Source: Loktanella sp. M215 (GTDB lineage Bacteria > Pseudomonadota > Alphaproteobacteria > Rhodobacterales > Rhodobacteraceae). Taken from it: a stretch of 64,000 bases of DNA. Shown piece by piece: positions 36,945-45,500 of this stretch. The position numbers and the translations under genes were made by a program. The notes under the pieces were generated by a model. It saw nothing but the letters and a program-made list of their open reading frames with translations. It made no database searches and was not told where the DNA came from. The stretch spans positions 471,501 to 535,500 of the forward strand of contig NZ_WMEA01000001.1 in NCBI RefSeq assembly GCF_021735925.1. Reading direction: 5' to 3'. Position 1 is the stretch's first letter, and each line of letters starts with the position of its first letter.

Positions 36945-37042
36945 AAGAGGGGGGGGCTCTGTCCGCTGACGTCCGGCGTGTTGCCACGACACGGCGCCTG
37001 ACCCTGTCGGCGCAATGAAGGTGAGAGGATGAAACGAGAGCT

Positions 37043-37078
37043 GACACATCGGTTGTCCGGACCGGCAACCGATGTGTC
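37043..37078. repeat. Perfect 13-bp inverted repeat after the secretion operon
   Basis: GACACATCGGTTG (37043-37055) and CAACCGATGTGTC (37066-37078) are perfect complements with a 10-nt spacer TCCGGACCGG. It lies about 100 nt after the HlyD stop in a 310-nt gap. No T-run follows, so it may be a transcript-end hairpin or a protein-binding site. Confidence 0.7.
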
Positions 37079-37192
37079 CGTCGCCCCATGCCGTAACAGG
37101 ACAGACCTGCGCAGGTCGGGCTGAACGGATGATGTCCGGTCCGCCGGGGGTCCTGTCAAACTTGCCAAGATTGCTCGCTTGACCGATGCTGT

Positions 37193-37218
37193 GGAACAGG
37201 GGGCGCCGCGGGACCGTT
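37193..37218 (+). promoter_or_regulatory. Candidate sigma-EcfG promoter of the phospholipase D gene
   Basis: GGAAC (37193-37197), 17 nt, CGTT (37215-37218) matches the EcfG consensus exactly. It ends 36 nt before the GTG at 37255 and lies inside the longer version of the ORF, so it argues for the GTG start. Confidence 0.55.
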
Positions 37219-37254
37219 GGCTTGCGCGACAGACATCAGCGAAAGACAATCGAC

Positions 37255-38796
37255 GTGGGCGAACAACAGGCAGGGCTGGCGACCGCCGGGTCGATTTTTA
37301 GACCGGACGACACGTGCTGGCGGATCGAACGCGCCAGCCGTCTGGCCTTCATTTTCGATGCGGCCGACTATTTCAAGATGCTGCGCAAGGTCATGCTGTC
37401 CGCCAGACGCGAACTGCTGCTGATCGGCTGGGATTTCGATTTCGAGATCGAGATGTATCCCGGCGAGAGCGACGATGACGGCTGCGCGCCCGACGGGATG
37501 CCCAACCAGCTTGGCGCCTTTCTGGAAGCCGTCGTGAAGCAGGCGCCCGATCTGAACATCTATATCCTGAAATGGAACGGCGCCGTGCTGGCCGCACCGG
37601 GGCGGCTTCTGCCGACGCTGGCGCTGCATGTCTTCGGCGATGACCGCATTCATTTCGCGCTGGACGGGCATCATCCCTTTGGCGCGTGCCATCATCAGAA
37701 GATCATCGTCGCGGACGATGCCTTTGCGTTCTGCGGCTGCATCGACGCCACCGAAGACCGGTGGGACACGCCCGCACATCGCCCCGACGATCCCCGCCGG
37801 GTGCGCAAGGACGGCTCGCCCTCGGAACCCTGGCACGATGTCACCTCGGCGCTGACCGGCCCCGTCGCCAGCGCCTTGGCAGAGCTGTCGCGCATGCGCT
37901 GGTTGCGCGCGACGGGCGATACGCTGTCGCGGCCCGATGTGTCGGAGGCCGAGATCTGGCCGGACACGCTGGAGGTGGCGGCACGGGACATCGACGTCGC
38001 CATCGCGCGGACCGAGCCCCCCTATGATGGCGCGCCGATGATCAACGAGATCGAGCGGCTGTACCTTGCAAGTATCGAAATGGCGCGTGACACGATTTAT
38101 ATCGAATCTCAGTACTTCGCGGCGGACACCATCTGTGATGCCATCGAACGCCGCCTGAAAGAGGACGGCGGTCCCGAAGTGATCGTCATCAATCCGGAGG
38201 CGGCCCTGTCCATTGTGGAAGACAAGGCGATGCACACCCTGCGGAGCCGCATGATCGACAGGCTGACACAGGTGGATCATCAGGACCGGTTCCGGATCTG
38301 GAACCCGGTCAACAGTGCCGCACAGCCGATCTATGTCCACGCCAAGATCATGATCGTGGACGACACGCTGTTGCATATCGGGTCCAGCAATCTGGACGAC
38401 CGTTCCATGGGGTTCGACACGGAATGCGATATCGCCATCGCGGACAGGCCCGACGTGATCTCGGACTTTCGCAGCACGCTGTTGTGCGAGCACCTCGATA
38501 CGACGCGGCAGGTTCTGGACGAGACATTGCAGCAGACCGGCAGCCTGATCGCCACGATCGAGACGCTGAATGCGGCGCAGGGGCGCGGTTTGCGGCGCAT
38601 CATGCCCCTGCAGGAAGAGCCGGTCGGCTGGTTTCTGGCCAACACCCGCCTGCTGGACCCGCGTTATTATGCCAGTCAGGCCGCATCCGCCGGTGAGGGG
38701 ATCAGACCCCGGCATCTGGCCCTGATGGCAGGGGGTGCCGCCTTGGGGTTCCTGAGTTGGAAGGCCTGGCAGCGCTGGATCCGGTCGCGACGATAA
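37255..38796 (+). CDS. Phospholipase D family protein
   Basis: About 513 residues from GTG at 37255; an ATG at 37186 extends it but spans the promoter box above and has no ribosome-binding site. Two HKD motifs are present: HHQKIIVADD with downstream GCIDATEDRWD, and VHAKIMIVDD with GSSNLDDRSMGFDTECD. Two HKD halves make one active site that hydrolyses or transfers phosphodiesters, as in PLD and cardiolipin synthase. A hydrophobic segment near the C-terminus (about residues 487-503) may anchor it. Substrate is unknown. The stress-type promoter suggests a lipid remodelling role under stress. Confidence 0.82.
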   Translation: MGEQQAGLATAGSIFRPDDTCWRIERASRLAFIFDAADYFKMLRKVMLSARRELLLIGWDFDFEIEMYPGESDDDGCAPDGMPNQLGAFLEAVVKQAPDLNIYILKWNGAVLAAPGRLLPTLALHVFGDDRIHFALDGHHPFGACHHQKIIVADDAFAFCGCIDATEDRWDTPAHRPDDPRRVRKDGSPSEPWHDVTSALTGPVASALAELSRMRWLRATGDTLSRPDVSEAEIWPDTLEVAARDIDVAIARTEPPYDGAPMINEIERLYLASIEMARDTIYIESQYFAADTICDAIERRLKEDGGPEVIVINPEAALSIVEDKAMHTLRSRMIDRLTQVDHQDRFRIWNPVNSAAQPIYVHAKIMIVDDTLLHIGSSNLDDRSMGFDTECDIAIADRPDVISDFRSTLLCEHLDTTRQVLDETLQQTGSLIATIETLNAAQGRGLRRIMPLQEEPVGWFLANTRLLDPRYYASQAASAGEGIRPRHLALMAGGAALGFLSWKAWQRWIRSRR

Positions 38797-38841
38797 GGCG
38801 CCAGCCGACGCGCTGACCTTTGTTGGCAGGACGACCGTCGC

Positions 38842-39612
38842 TTACCCGATCAGACCCCGTCGGACCAGATTGACGCCTGCGACGATTAGAACGATCAGCG
38901 TGACCTTGCGAAACAATGCCTGATCGAACCTGTCGCCAAGGCGGAAGCCTGCCAGCATGCCCAGCATGGCTGGCAGCACCAGCAGCGCCGACAACTGCCA
39001 TGTGTGCCCGTTCAGCACGCCCGATTGCAGGTGTCCCAGGAACAGCATCACCGACCCCAGACCGTAGATGACGCCCTGCACCGCCATCTGCCGGTCGCGC
39101 GGCGTTTCCAGCGCCAGCAGATACAGCACCGTCGGCGGCCCCCATGTGCCGGCCAGCCCACCCAGCGTGCCGGCGGCCAGACCTGACCCCCATTCGAACG
39201 GGCGCCGCCAGCGCGGACCGATGACGGGTTTCCAGCCCAGCAGTTGCACGACGCACAGGGCCACGACCGGCACGCCCAGAATCACGAACATCGCATCCGC
39301 CGAGATCACGGTCAGGAATTGCGCCGAAATCAGTATCATCACGCAGACGATCAGCAGATAGCGCCAGTGTTCGACGACCGCCGCCCGCGCCGGGCCCAGA
39401 CCGGATCGCGCGATCTGCCAGCCATTGCTGACGAGGATCGGCAGGATGATGCCGGCGACAACCAGTTGCGGATTGATCAGGATTCCCATGCCAGAGATCA
39501 TGATCAGCGGCATCGCAAAGCCGACGGCGCCTTTCACGAACCCGCCAAGCAAGGTCACGAGACAGGCGAAAACAACGAGGTGAAGCGGCAATACGGCAAG
39601 GATGTCTGTCAT
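38842..39612 (-). CDS. TauE/SafE family membrane permease
   Basis: A 256-residue protein of about seven or eight membrane spans. The opening HLVVFACLVTLLGGFVKGAVGFAMPLI includes the GxxKGxxGFG-like element of the TauE/SafE sulfite/organosulfonate exporter family, and the mirrored half LGGLAGTWGPPTVLYLL is present in the second part. Substrate is not readable from sequence; sulfite, sulfoacetate or other organic anions are known for relatives. ATG at 39612 gives a cytoplasmic N-terminus of suitable length. It is divergent from mcd and convergent with the phospholipase gene. Confidence 0.85.
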   Translation of the reverse strand: MTDILAVLPLHLVVFACLVTLLGGFVKGAVGFAMPLIMISGMGILINPQLVVAGIILPILVSNGWQIARSGLGPARAAVVEHWRYLLIVCVMILISAQFLTVISADAMFVILGVPVVALCVVQLLGWKPVIGPRWRRPFEWGSGLAAGTLGGLAGTWGPPTVLYLLALETPRDRQMAVQGVIYGLGSVMLFLGHLQSGVLNGHTWQLSALLVLPAMLGMLAGFRLGDRFDQALFRKVTLIVLIVAGVNLVRRGLIG

Positions 39613-39712
39613 GATGGGCGCACTTTGCTGGATTATGATTGCCGCCGCCACGGCAAATCGACCGCGACATTTTCGTAATTTAAGGAATTGTTCTGCGCAT
39701 GATTATTGCGCT

Positions 39713-39746
39713 GCGACTGCAAAGTCGCTATCTCTGCATCTGCAAA
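39713..39746 (+). promoter_or_regulatory. Candidate operator in the mcd leader
   Basis: GCGACT-GCAA-AGTCGC (39713-39728) is a perfect 6-bp inverted repeat with a 4-nt spacer. TGCAAA occurs at 39718-39723 and 39741-39746, 23 bp apart. TTTGCAAA-like words are the sites of ScfR-family regulators (PccR, RamB) of short-chain acyl-CoA metabolism; the match here is partial. Confidence 0.35.
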
Positions 39747-39763
39747 CCAGCGAGGATTCGACC

Positions 39764-41443
39764 ATGGCCGACGGACAGACCCCGATCAACGACAACGCTG
39801 TGCTGGCCGATCTGTGCGCCCTGACCCGCGCCAGCCTGCCTGCCGTCGATGCGGTTTTCGCCTCTGCCAAGGCCTCGGTCGGCGCGATGGTCAGTGAGGG
39901 CGGCCGCGTCTCGGCCCGGTTGATCGACATGCACCAGACCGCCGCCCACGGGCTGGCGTGGCTTGCGACCTATCATCAGGCGCTGCACCAGATGCAGGCC
40001 TGGGCCGACCGCCTGACCGCCGCCGACCGGTTCACCGAGGTCGAGCGCCTGATCCTGCAGATCGCCTTTGGCGAATACCTGTCGCAGATCGCGGGCGGCA
40101 TCCAGATGAACCAGACAGAGGTCGTGCGATACGCAGACCTTGGGCTGACCCGCGCCGATCTGGCCCCCCTTGACGCAACCGCGCCCGCAGCCCTGATGAT
40201 GCGCGGCAATACGCAGGCCGCGCGCACGCAGCTTGCGCAGCTGATGCAGGACCGCAGCGCAGAGCTGACGGTCGGCGCCTCCGGCCTTGATGAAGAGCTT
40301 GAGATGATCCGCGACCAGTTCCGCCGGTTCAGCCGCGAAAAGGTCGAACCCTTTGCCCACGACTGGCACCTGAAGGACGAGCTGATCCCGCTGGCGATCA
40401 TCGACGAGATGGCCGAGATGGGCGTTTTTGGCCTGACGATCCCGGAAAACCTTGGCGGGTTCGGCCTGTCGAAATCCGCGATGTGCGTCGTGTCCGAAGA
40501 ACTGTCGCGCGGCTATATCGGTGTCGGATCGCTGGGCACCCGGTCCGAGATCGCGGCGGAACTGATCCTGTGCGGCGGCACCGACGAGCAGAAATCCCAG
40601 TGGCTGCCGAAACTCGCATCCGGTGAAATCCTGCCGACCGCCGTCTTCACCGAACCCAACACCGGGTCCGACCTTGGCGCCCTGCGCACACGCGCGGTCC
40701 GCGACGGTGACGACTGGCAGATCACCGGCAACAAGACCTGGATCACCCACGCCTCCCGCACGCACGTCATGACCGTGCTGGCCCGGACCGAACCCGACAC
40801 GACCGACTATCGCGGATTGTCGATGTTCCTCGCCGAAAAGACCCCCGGCACCGATGAGGCCCCCTTTCCCGACGCCGGTATCACCGGAGGAGAGATCGAG
40901 GTCCTCGGTTATCGCGGCATGAAGGAATACGAACTGGCGTTCGACGGCTTCAAGGTGAAGGGCGAGAACCTGCTGGGCGGCGAGACCGGCAATGGATTCA
41001 AGCAGTTGATGCAGACCTTCGAGTCCGCCCGCATCCAGACCGCCGCCCGCGCGATCGGCGTGGCCCAGTCCGCGCTGGACGAAGGCATGAAATACGCGCA
41101 GGACCGCAAGCAGTTCGGCCAGTCCCTGATCGCCTTCCCCCGCGTATCCGGCAAGTTGGCGATGATGGCGGTCGAGATCATGGTCGCCCGTCAGCTGACC
41201 TACTTCAGCGCCCACGAAAAGGACGCCGACCGCCGCTGCGACCTGGAGGCCGGGATGGCCAAGCTGCTGGGCGCCCGCGTCGCATGGGCCTGCGCCGACA
41301 ATGCGCTGCAGATCCACGGCGGCAACGGTTTCGCGCTGGAATACAAGATCAGCCGCATTCTGTGTGACGCCCGAATCCTGAACATCTTCGAAGGGGCCGC
41401 CGAAATTCAGGCGCAGGTCATCGCGCGACGTCTGCTGTCCTAA
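39764..41443 (+). CDS. mcd: (2S)-methylsuccinyl-CoA dehydrogenase
   Basis: A 559-residue flavoprotein of the acyl-CoA dehydrogenase family. The C-terminal 390 residues form the ordinary acyl-CoA dehydrogenase fold, with FTEPNTGSDLGALRTRA, DRKQFGQSLIAFP and the catalytic glutamate in the IFEGAAEIQ end segment. About 165 extra N-terminal residues precede it, a feature of Mcd in the ethylmalonyl-CoA pathway, which oxidises methylsuccinyl-CoA to mesaconyl-CoA. Electrons would go to EtfAB. ATG at 39764 was chosen over longer in-frame starts inside the upstream gap. Its stop overlaps the convergent MFS gene by 4 bp. The exact substrate is inferred from length and extension. Confidence 0.8.
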   Translation: MADGQTPINDNAVLADLCALTRASLPAVDAVFASAKASVGAMVSEGGRVSARLIDMHQTAAHGLAWLATYHQALHQMQAWADRLTAADRFTEVERLILQIAFGEYLSQIAGGIQMNQTEVVRYADLGLTRADLAPLDATAPAALMMRGNTQAARTQLAQLMQDRSAELTVGASGLDEELEMIRDQFRRFSREKVEPFAHDWHLKDELIPLAIIDEMAEMGVFGLTIPENLGGFGLSKSAMCVVSEELSRGYIGVGSLGTRSEIAAELILCGGTDEQKSQWLPKLASGEILPTAVFTEPNTGSDLGALRTRAVRDGDDWQITGNKTWITHASRTHVMTVLARTEPDTTDYRGLSMFLAEKTPGTDEAPFPDAGITGGEIEVLGYRGMKEYELAFDGFKVKGENLLGGETGNGFKQLMQTFESARIQTAARAIGVAQSALDEGMKYAQDRKQFGQSLIAFPRVSGKLAMMAVEIMVARQLTYFSAHEKDADRRCDLEAGMAKLLGARVAWACADNALQIHGGNGFALEYKISRILCDARILNIFEGAAEIQAQVIARRLLS

Positions 41444-42654
41444 CCGGCATTGACCGCACGCGGCAGCCCAAGGCGCGGGTGCAACCGGCCCGCGACAAGG
41501 AACCCTGCCGCCAGCCCGATGCCACAGGCCGCAAAAACGACCGATACCGGACCCGCAAGCAGGATCAGCGAGGCCGCCGCTGGCGTGGCGATGCCAGAGG
41601 CGTCGCGGAAAGTGGCATAGACGGCGACCATCTCCGTCCGCTCTGCCGGGCGGACGGCCATCAGGAACGGCAGGCCGCCACAGACGTCCAGCAGGACCAG
41701 CGCGACCGATGCGCCCATGATGCAGGCGACCGTGACGGCCGGGACGCCGGACATCAGGAAACCCAGCATGAACAGGCTGGACGCGACCGCAAATCCGGTC
41801 CGCACCGCAGCCCGCACACCGAATTTCCGCACCTGACGCAGCATCAATGGCGTGGTGAACAGCAGCGCGTTGCTCAGGCTTAGCGCGATGGCACCGACCT
41901 TGTCGCCAAGGCCCGCCTCGATGCAGAAGATCGGCAGGTAGACGATATAGACCCACCAGCCGCAGGACCGCATGACGGCAAAGAACCAGCCCGCGATCAG
42001 CCGGGGCTGTGCCGCGAACCGGCCAAGGTAGGCCAGCGGGTTGGGGGCGGGCGCCCGCGCCCGCGTGATCTGTCGCCCGTTGCCCAGACGCAGGCGCCAG
42101 AACACCGCCACCAGCACCAAGTTAAAGCAGCCCGCCAGAATGAACGGCGCAGGTTCCCACCAGTTCAACAGGGTCACGCCCAGAATGGGACCGACGCTCC
42201 ATGGAATGGCGCTGTAGACCATACGCATGGTTTCGTTCCGGCTCAGGTCCAGCCGACTGATGTAGTCGAGGACGTAGGCATTCAGGCACACGGTGAACGT
42301 CACCGTACCCATCGCGTTGAACAGCAGGACCAGCGCCTTCAGCATCGGGCCGCCGGTCAGGGCCAGCGTGATCCCCGTCGCGTAGAACGCACAGGCCAGC
42401 GTCACCATCCAGCGGCGCGGCACCCAGCGCGCCACGAAGGGCACCATCAGCCCGACGCACATCGACCCGATGCCGACGCACAGATAGATGCGGCTGACGA
42501 TCGCCGCATCACCGAAGGCGCGGTAGATCACCAGTGGCATGACCGACAGCAGGGATGCGCGGATACAGGCCTCCAGCGCCGCCAGAAGGGCAAAGTCCGC
42601 GATTTTCGGCGTGGGGGCGTGGGTCAGATAAAGGGGGGCGCGGGGCGCGATCAT
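41440..42654 (-). CDS. Major facilitator superfamily transporter
   Basis: A 404-residue membrane protein with about twelve predicted spans and a central cytoplasmic loop of basic residues (RLRLGNGRQITRARAPAP, about residues 190-207). The motif-A-like loop between spans 2 and 3 reads FVARWVPRR. Substrate is unknown; single-component MFS exporters of drugs or sugars look like this. ATG at 42654 starts a short cytoplasmic tail before span 1. It is convergent with mcd, with overlapping stop codons. Confidence 0.85.
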   Translation of the reverse strand: MIAPRAPLYLTHAPTPKIADFALLAALEACIRASLLSVMPLVIYRAFGDAAIVSRIYLCVGIGSMCVGLMVPFVARWVPRRWMVTLACAFYATGITLALTGGPMLKALVLLFNAMGTVTFTVCLNAYVLDYISRLDLSRNETMRMVYSAIPWSVGPILGVTLLNWWEPAPFILAGCFNLVLVAVFWRLRLGNGRQITRARAPAPNPLAYLGRFAAQPRLIAGWFFAVMRSCGWWVYIVYLPIFCIEAGLGDKVGAIALSLSNALLFTTPLMLRQVRKFGVRAAVRTGFAVASSLFMLGFLMSGVPAVTVACIMGASVALVLLDVCGGLPFLMAVRPAERTEMVAVYATFRDASGIATPAAASLILLAGPVSVVFAACGIGLAAGFLVAGRLHPRLGLPRAVNAG

Positions 42655-42734
42655 GACGCAAAGTCCTTGTCAGGCCTCAGCGAGTGACACGATGCACCAC
42701 CTGCATCTATGCCGAATGCGACACGCGGTGTCGA

Positions 42735-43226
42735 TTACGCATCCCTGACGCCCTTCAGCAGGCGATCATCGCAGGTATCGCCATGCAGGACACTGACATC
42801 GCCCGTCGGTTCGAACACGACGGCCCGCACCTTGGAGAAGTCCAGCGCGTTCGCCTCGCGCAGCTTGCCGATCAGGTCGCCTTCGGTCATGCCCGCGCCG
42901 CGCAGGTTGTCATGCAGGATCACCCCGTCGCGCATGATCAGCAAGGGGTCGTTGTCTGTTGCGTCGACGACGCCCTTGATCCGCGACCGGGCATGGGCAA
43001 TGGCGGTCTGCACGACAAACAGGGTGACCAACGTCAACCCGCCATGCCAGAAGGGCGTCCCCGGCGACATCGCCGTCGCCGCCAAAACGGACCCGATCGC
43101 CACCGTCACGGCGAAATCGAACCCCGACATCTTGGAAAACGACCGCAGGCCGAAGATCCGTGTCAGCGTCACGACCAGCGCAACGGCCACGATGGTCCGC
43201 ACGATGATTTCCAAGATATCCGACAT
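42735..43226 (-). CDS. DUF421 (YetF-like) membrane protein
   Basis: A 163-residue protein with two or three membrane spans at about residues 5-20, 30-55 and 60-80, followed by a soluble domain of the YetF/DUF421 type containing NDPLLIMRDGVILHDNL and a C-terminal LDFSKVRAVVFEPTGDVSVL. Function is unknown. Relatives in Alphaproteobacteria are often stress-induced. The ATG at 43226 gives the natural membrane start. A minus-strand GGAAC-N17-TGTT box overlaps the EcfG-type box of the divergent gene and could serve this gene. Confidence 0.8.
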   Translation of the reverse strand: MSDILEIIVRTIVAVALVVTLTRIFGLRSFSKMSGFDFAVTVAIGSVLAATAMSPGTPFWHGGLTLVTLFVVQTAIAHARSRIKGVVDATDNDPLLIMRDGVILHDNLRGAGMTEGDLIGKLREANALDFSKVRAVVFEPTGDVSVLHGDTCDDRLLKGVRDA

Positions 43227-43249
43227 GACGTTCCCCTGCTGATGTGACA

Positions 43250-43275
43250 GGAACACGTCAGACCCATTGATCGTT
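43250..43275 (+). promoter_or_regulatory. Candidate sigma-EcfG promoter of the epimerase gene
   Basis: GGAAC (43250-43254), 17 nt, CGTT (43272-43275) exactly matches the EcfG consensus, ending 35 nt before GTG 43311. The same DNA read backwards gives GGAAC-N17-TGTT toward the DUF421 gene, one mismatch, so the site may fire both ways. Confidence 0.55.
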
Positions 43276-43310
43276 CCACCCCTGATGATTTGCCTGATCG
43301 GATCCCTGCC

Positions 43311-44318
43311 GTGTCCCAGACGATTTTACTGACCGGCATCACCGGCTTCATCGCAAAGGCCATTGCGGCCGATCTGTTGAACGCCGGATACGCCGTGCGG
43401 GGGTCGCTGCGCAGTCCTGACCGCGCGCAAGAGGTCAGGGACGCCATCGCACCCCGCCTGACAGACCGCGCCAGCCTGACACGGCTGTCCTTCGTCACAT
43501 TGGACCTGATGGCGGATGACGGTTGGGACGCGGCGATGGAGGGGGTCGCTGCCGTCATCCACACCGCCTCGCCCTTTCCCGCCAAGACACCCGCGCACGA
43601 GGCCGACCTGATCCGCCCCGCCGTCGACGGTGTGCTGCGCGCGCTGCGGGCCGCCGAGGCTGCCGGCGTCAGGCGCGTCGTGATGACGTCATCGACCGCC
43701 GCCATCATGCAGCGCGATCTGCCAGACGGCACGACGGTAACGGCAGAGATGTGGTCGGACCTGAACCACGTCAGCATGACGGCCTATGCCAGATCCAAGA
43801 CGCTGGCCGAACGCGCCGCCTGGGATTTTGCCGAACAGCACCCATCGATGCAGCTGACTGCGATCAATCCCAGCCTCGTCATCGGCACGCCCCTCGACCG
43901 TCATTACGGCACATCTTTGGGTGTCATCGCACAGATGATCTCGGGCAAGTTGCCCCTGATGCCGAATGTCGGTTTGGCCCTTGTCGATGTGACCGACGTG
44001 GCGCAGGCCCACGTCGCGGCCCTCAAAGCGCCCCACAGCATCGGTAAGCGCATCCTGCTGGTGTCGGACTACGTCATGGCGCGCGATCTGGTCGCGATGC
44101 TGCGGGACGCGGCACCACAGGCCCGCCTGCCCCGCGTCGCGGTGCCACGGCTGGTGGCCCGCGCCATCGGCCTCGTCTCGCCGCAGGTGCGCAGCCTGGT
44201 GCCGCTGATCGACAAGACGCTGCACATCGACAACGCGCCGGCCCGCGATCTGCTTGGTATCGCCTTCACGCCCCCGGCAGGGGCGGTTGCCGCGACGGTG
44301 TGCGCGCTGAACGCCTAG
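43311..44318 (+). CDS. NAD(P)-dependent epimerase/dehydratase family protein (extended SDR)
   Basis: A 335-residue extended SDR. The cofactor loop TGITGFIAK lies at about residues 8-16, the YxxxK catalytic motif in [15 protein letters not shown], and the sequence [13 protein letters not shown] resembles dihydroflavonol reductase-like proteins that reduce aldehydes or ketones with NADPH. Substrate unknown. GTG at 43311 is preferred over TTG at 43290 as it gives MSQTILLTG, the usual opening. Its stop overlaps the convergent recO stop. A perfect EcfG-type promoter lies 35 nt upstream. Confidence 0.8.
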   Translation: MSQTILLTGITGFIAKAIAADLLNAGYAVRGSLRSPDRAQEVRDAIAPRLTDRASLTRLSFVTLDLMADDGWDAAMEGVAAVIHTASPFPAKTPAHEADLIRPAVDGVLRALRAAEAAGVRRVVMTSSTAAIMQRDLPDGTTVTAEMWSDLNHVSMTAYARSKTLAERAAWDFAEQHPSMQLTAINPSLVIGTPLDRHYGTSLGVIAQMISGKLPLMPNVGLALVDVTDVAQAHVAALKAPHSIGKRILLVSDYVMARDLVAMLRDAAPQARLPRVAVPRLVARAIGLVSPQVRSLVPLIDKTLHIDNAPARDLLGIAFTPPAGAVAATVCALNA

Positions 44319-45043
44319 CCGGCGCGCCCGATCGCCTCCAGCAGGCGGGCGCGGGCGCCGGGCATCTCTGCCCCACCCAGCGAGCGCAGCAAGCGGCGTT
44401 CGATGAAATACCCGGTGGTCCCAAGGGCCAGCACGATCTCGGCAGCACTTGCGTCGCCCTTCCCTGCCAGCACAGGCGGCAGCGGCAACAACCGGTCAGC
44501 CCAATCGCCGGCCGCCTGACGGCTGACCGCCCGACCGGACCGGGGAGAGACGAAAGCCAGATCCTCGTTCACTCCACGCACGGCGCAGGCACTCAGGTCC
44601 AGACCAAACCCCATGGCCTCAAGCAGCGCCTGTTCCCATTGCAGGTAGGCCAGCGGCCAGACGTCGCCCTGCCCCAGCAAGTCCAGCAGTTGCACGGTCC
44701 GGTCGTAAAGCGGCAGATGGGCTTCGCGTTCCGGCAAGACGACGGCCAGCAAGGCGCAGACCGCGTTCAGGCCCGCCAGCGCCAGCCGGTCGCCCATCGC
44801 CTGCGCGGACCGGCTGCGCAACGGCTCGACGGTAAAGGCACCCAGATGCTCGTCCAGCCGCGCCTTCCACGTCAGCGCTACCTGCGCGCCCGGCTGCAGC
44901 ATCGGCGCGATCCTGCGGCTGACACCGCCCCGCACGACGCCCGCATGGCGCCCGTGCCCAGGCGTGAAGACCTCGATGATCGCCGAGGTCTCGCCATGCG
45001 GGCGTACCCGCAAGACCGCACCTTCATCCTGCCAGCTGATCAT
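44315..45043 (-). CDS. recO: DNA repair protein RecO
   Basis: A 242-residue RecO, which loads RecA with RecR at gapped DNA. The N-terminal OB-fold starts [26 protein letters not shown] and shows [11 protein letters not shown]; a helical C-terminal domain follows with the [14 protein letters not shown] segment. I chose ATG at 45043 since homologues begin at ISWQDEG. Its stop overlaps the convergent epimerase stop. It is the last gene of the rnc-era-recO group, separated from DUF1491 by about 120 nt. Confidence 0.93.
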   Translation of the reverse strand: MISWQDEGAVLRVRPHGETSAIIEVFTPGHGRHAGVVRGGVSRRIAPMLQPGAQVALTWKARLDEHLGAFTVEPLRSRSAQAMGDRLALAGLNAVCALLAVVLPEREAHLPLYDRTVQLLDLLGQGDVWPLAYLQWEQALLEAMGFGLDLSACAVRGVNEDLAFVSPRSGRAVSRQAAGDWADRLLPLPPVLAGKGDASAAEIVLALGTTGYFIERRLLRSLGGAEMPGARARLLEAIGRAG

Positions 45044-45108
45044 GCCCCGATCCTCCCAGCGCGCGCCGGCCAAAGCCATCCTGTGCAGCGGCTGCGCAAA
45101 CCGCCCGC

Positions 45109-45142
45109 CTCTCTCTGTTTTTCAAATATCCCCGCCGGAGGC
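45109..45142 (-). repeat. Rhodobacterales-type intergenic repeat
   Basis: On the minus strand the sequence runs GCCTCCGGCGGGGATATT then TGAAAAACAGAGAG, like a short repeat I recall as scattered downstream of genes in Rhodobacterales genomes. It stands right after the DUF1491 gene. Only one full copy is in the window, so its dispersed nature is from memory. Confidence 0.45.
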
Positions 45143-45164
45143 TTGGGCGCCGCAGGCGGCCAAT

Positions 45165-45500
45165 TCAGGTCAGTCCTGGCTGATCCAGCAGGTGCCGGCC
45201 CTGCCGGTCCTCGACCTCGATCACCCACAGGTCGCTGTCAAAACCGCGCTGCCGCGCGATCGAGGCATCGACCTCGCGCTCGGCGCCCTCTGACAGCGTC
45301 ACCCAGACCCGCTCACCGCTGAGTATGTCGAAGGACCGCGTAAAGGCCGTCGCCCGTCCGTCCAACGTGTTCAGCTTGACCAGCACCGCCCCCGCCGTTC
45401 CGTCGCCCCGCGCCACGACGAAGGCCGGGATATCCATCACGCGCAGTCGCGCAAGGTAGGCACTGACCCAGATCTCCGCCGTCAGGCGCGGCTCAGGCAT
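45165..45500 (-). CDS. DUF1491 family protein
   Basis: A 111-residue soluble protein that starts [20 protein letters not shown] and continues with DIPAFVVARGDGTAGAVLVK, the form of the DUF1491 family restricted to Alphaproteobacteria. Function is unknown. Start at 45500 is chosen by analogy; an ATG at 45506 adds two residues. It overlaps the 3' end of era by 8 bp on the same strand and so is co-transcribed in the rnc-era-DUF1491-recO group. Confidence 0.85.
   Translation of the reverse strand: MPEPRLTAEIWVSAYLARLRVMDIPAFVVARGDGTAGAVLVKLNTLDGRATAFTRSFDILSGERVWVTLSEGAEREVDASIARQRGFDSDLWVIEVEDRQGRHLLDQPGLT

Noticed and set aside
37156..38715. A 519-codon minus-strand frame opposite the phospholipase D gene
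   Set aside because: The plus strand has both HKD motifs; the minus frame has none and no start signal.
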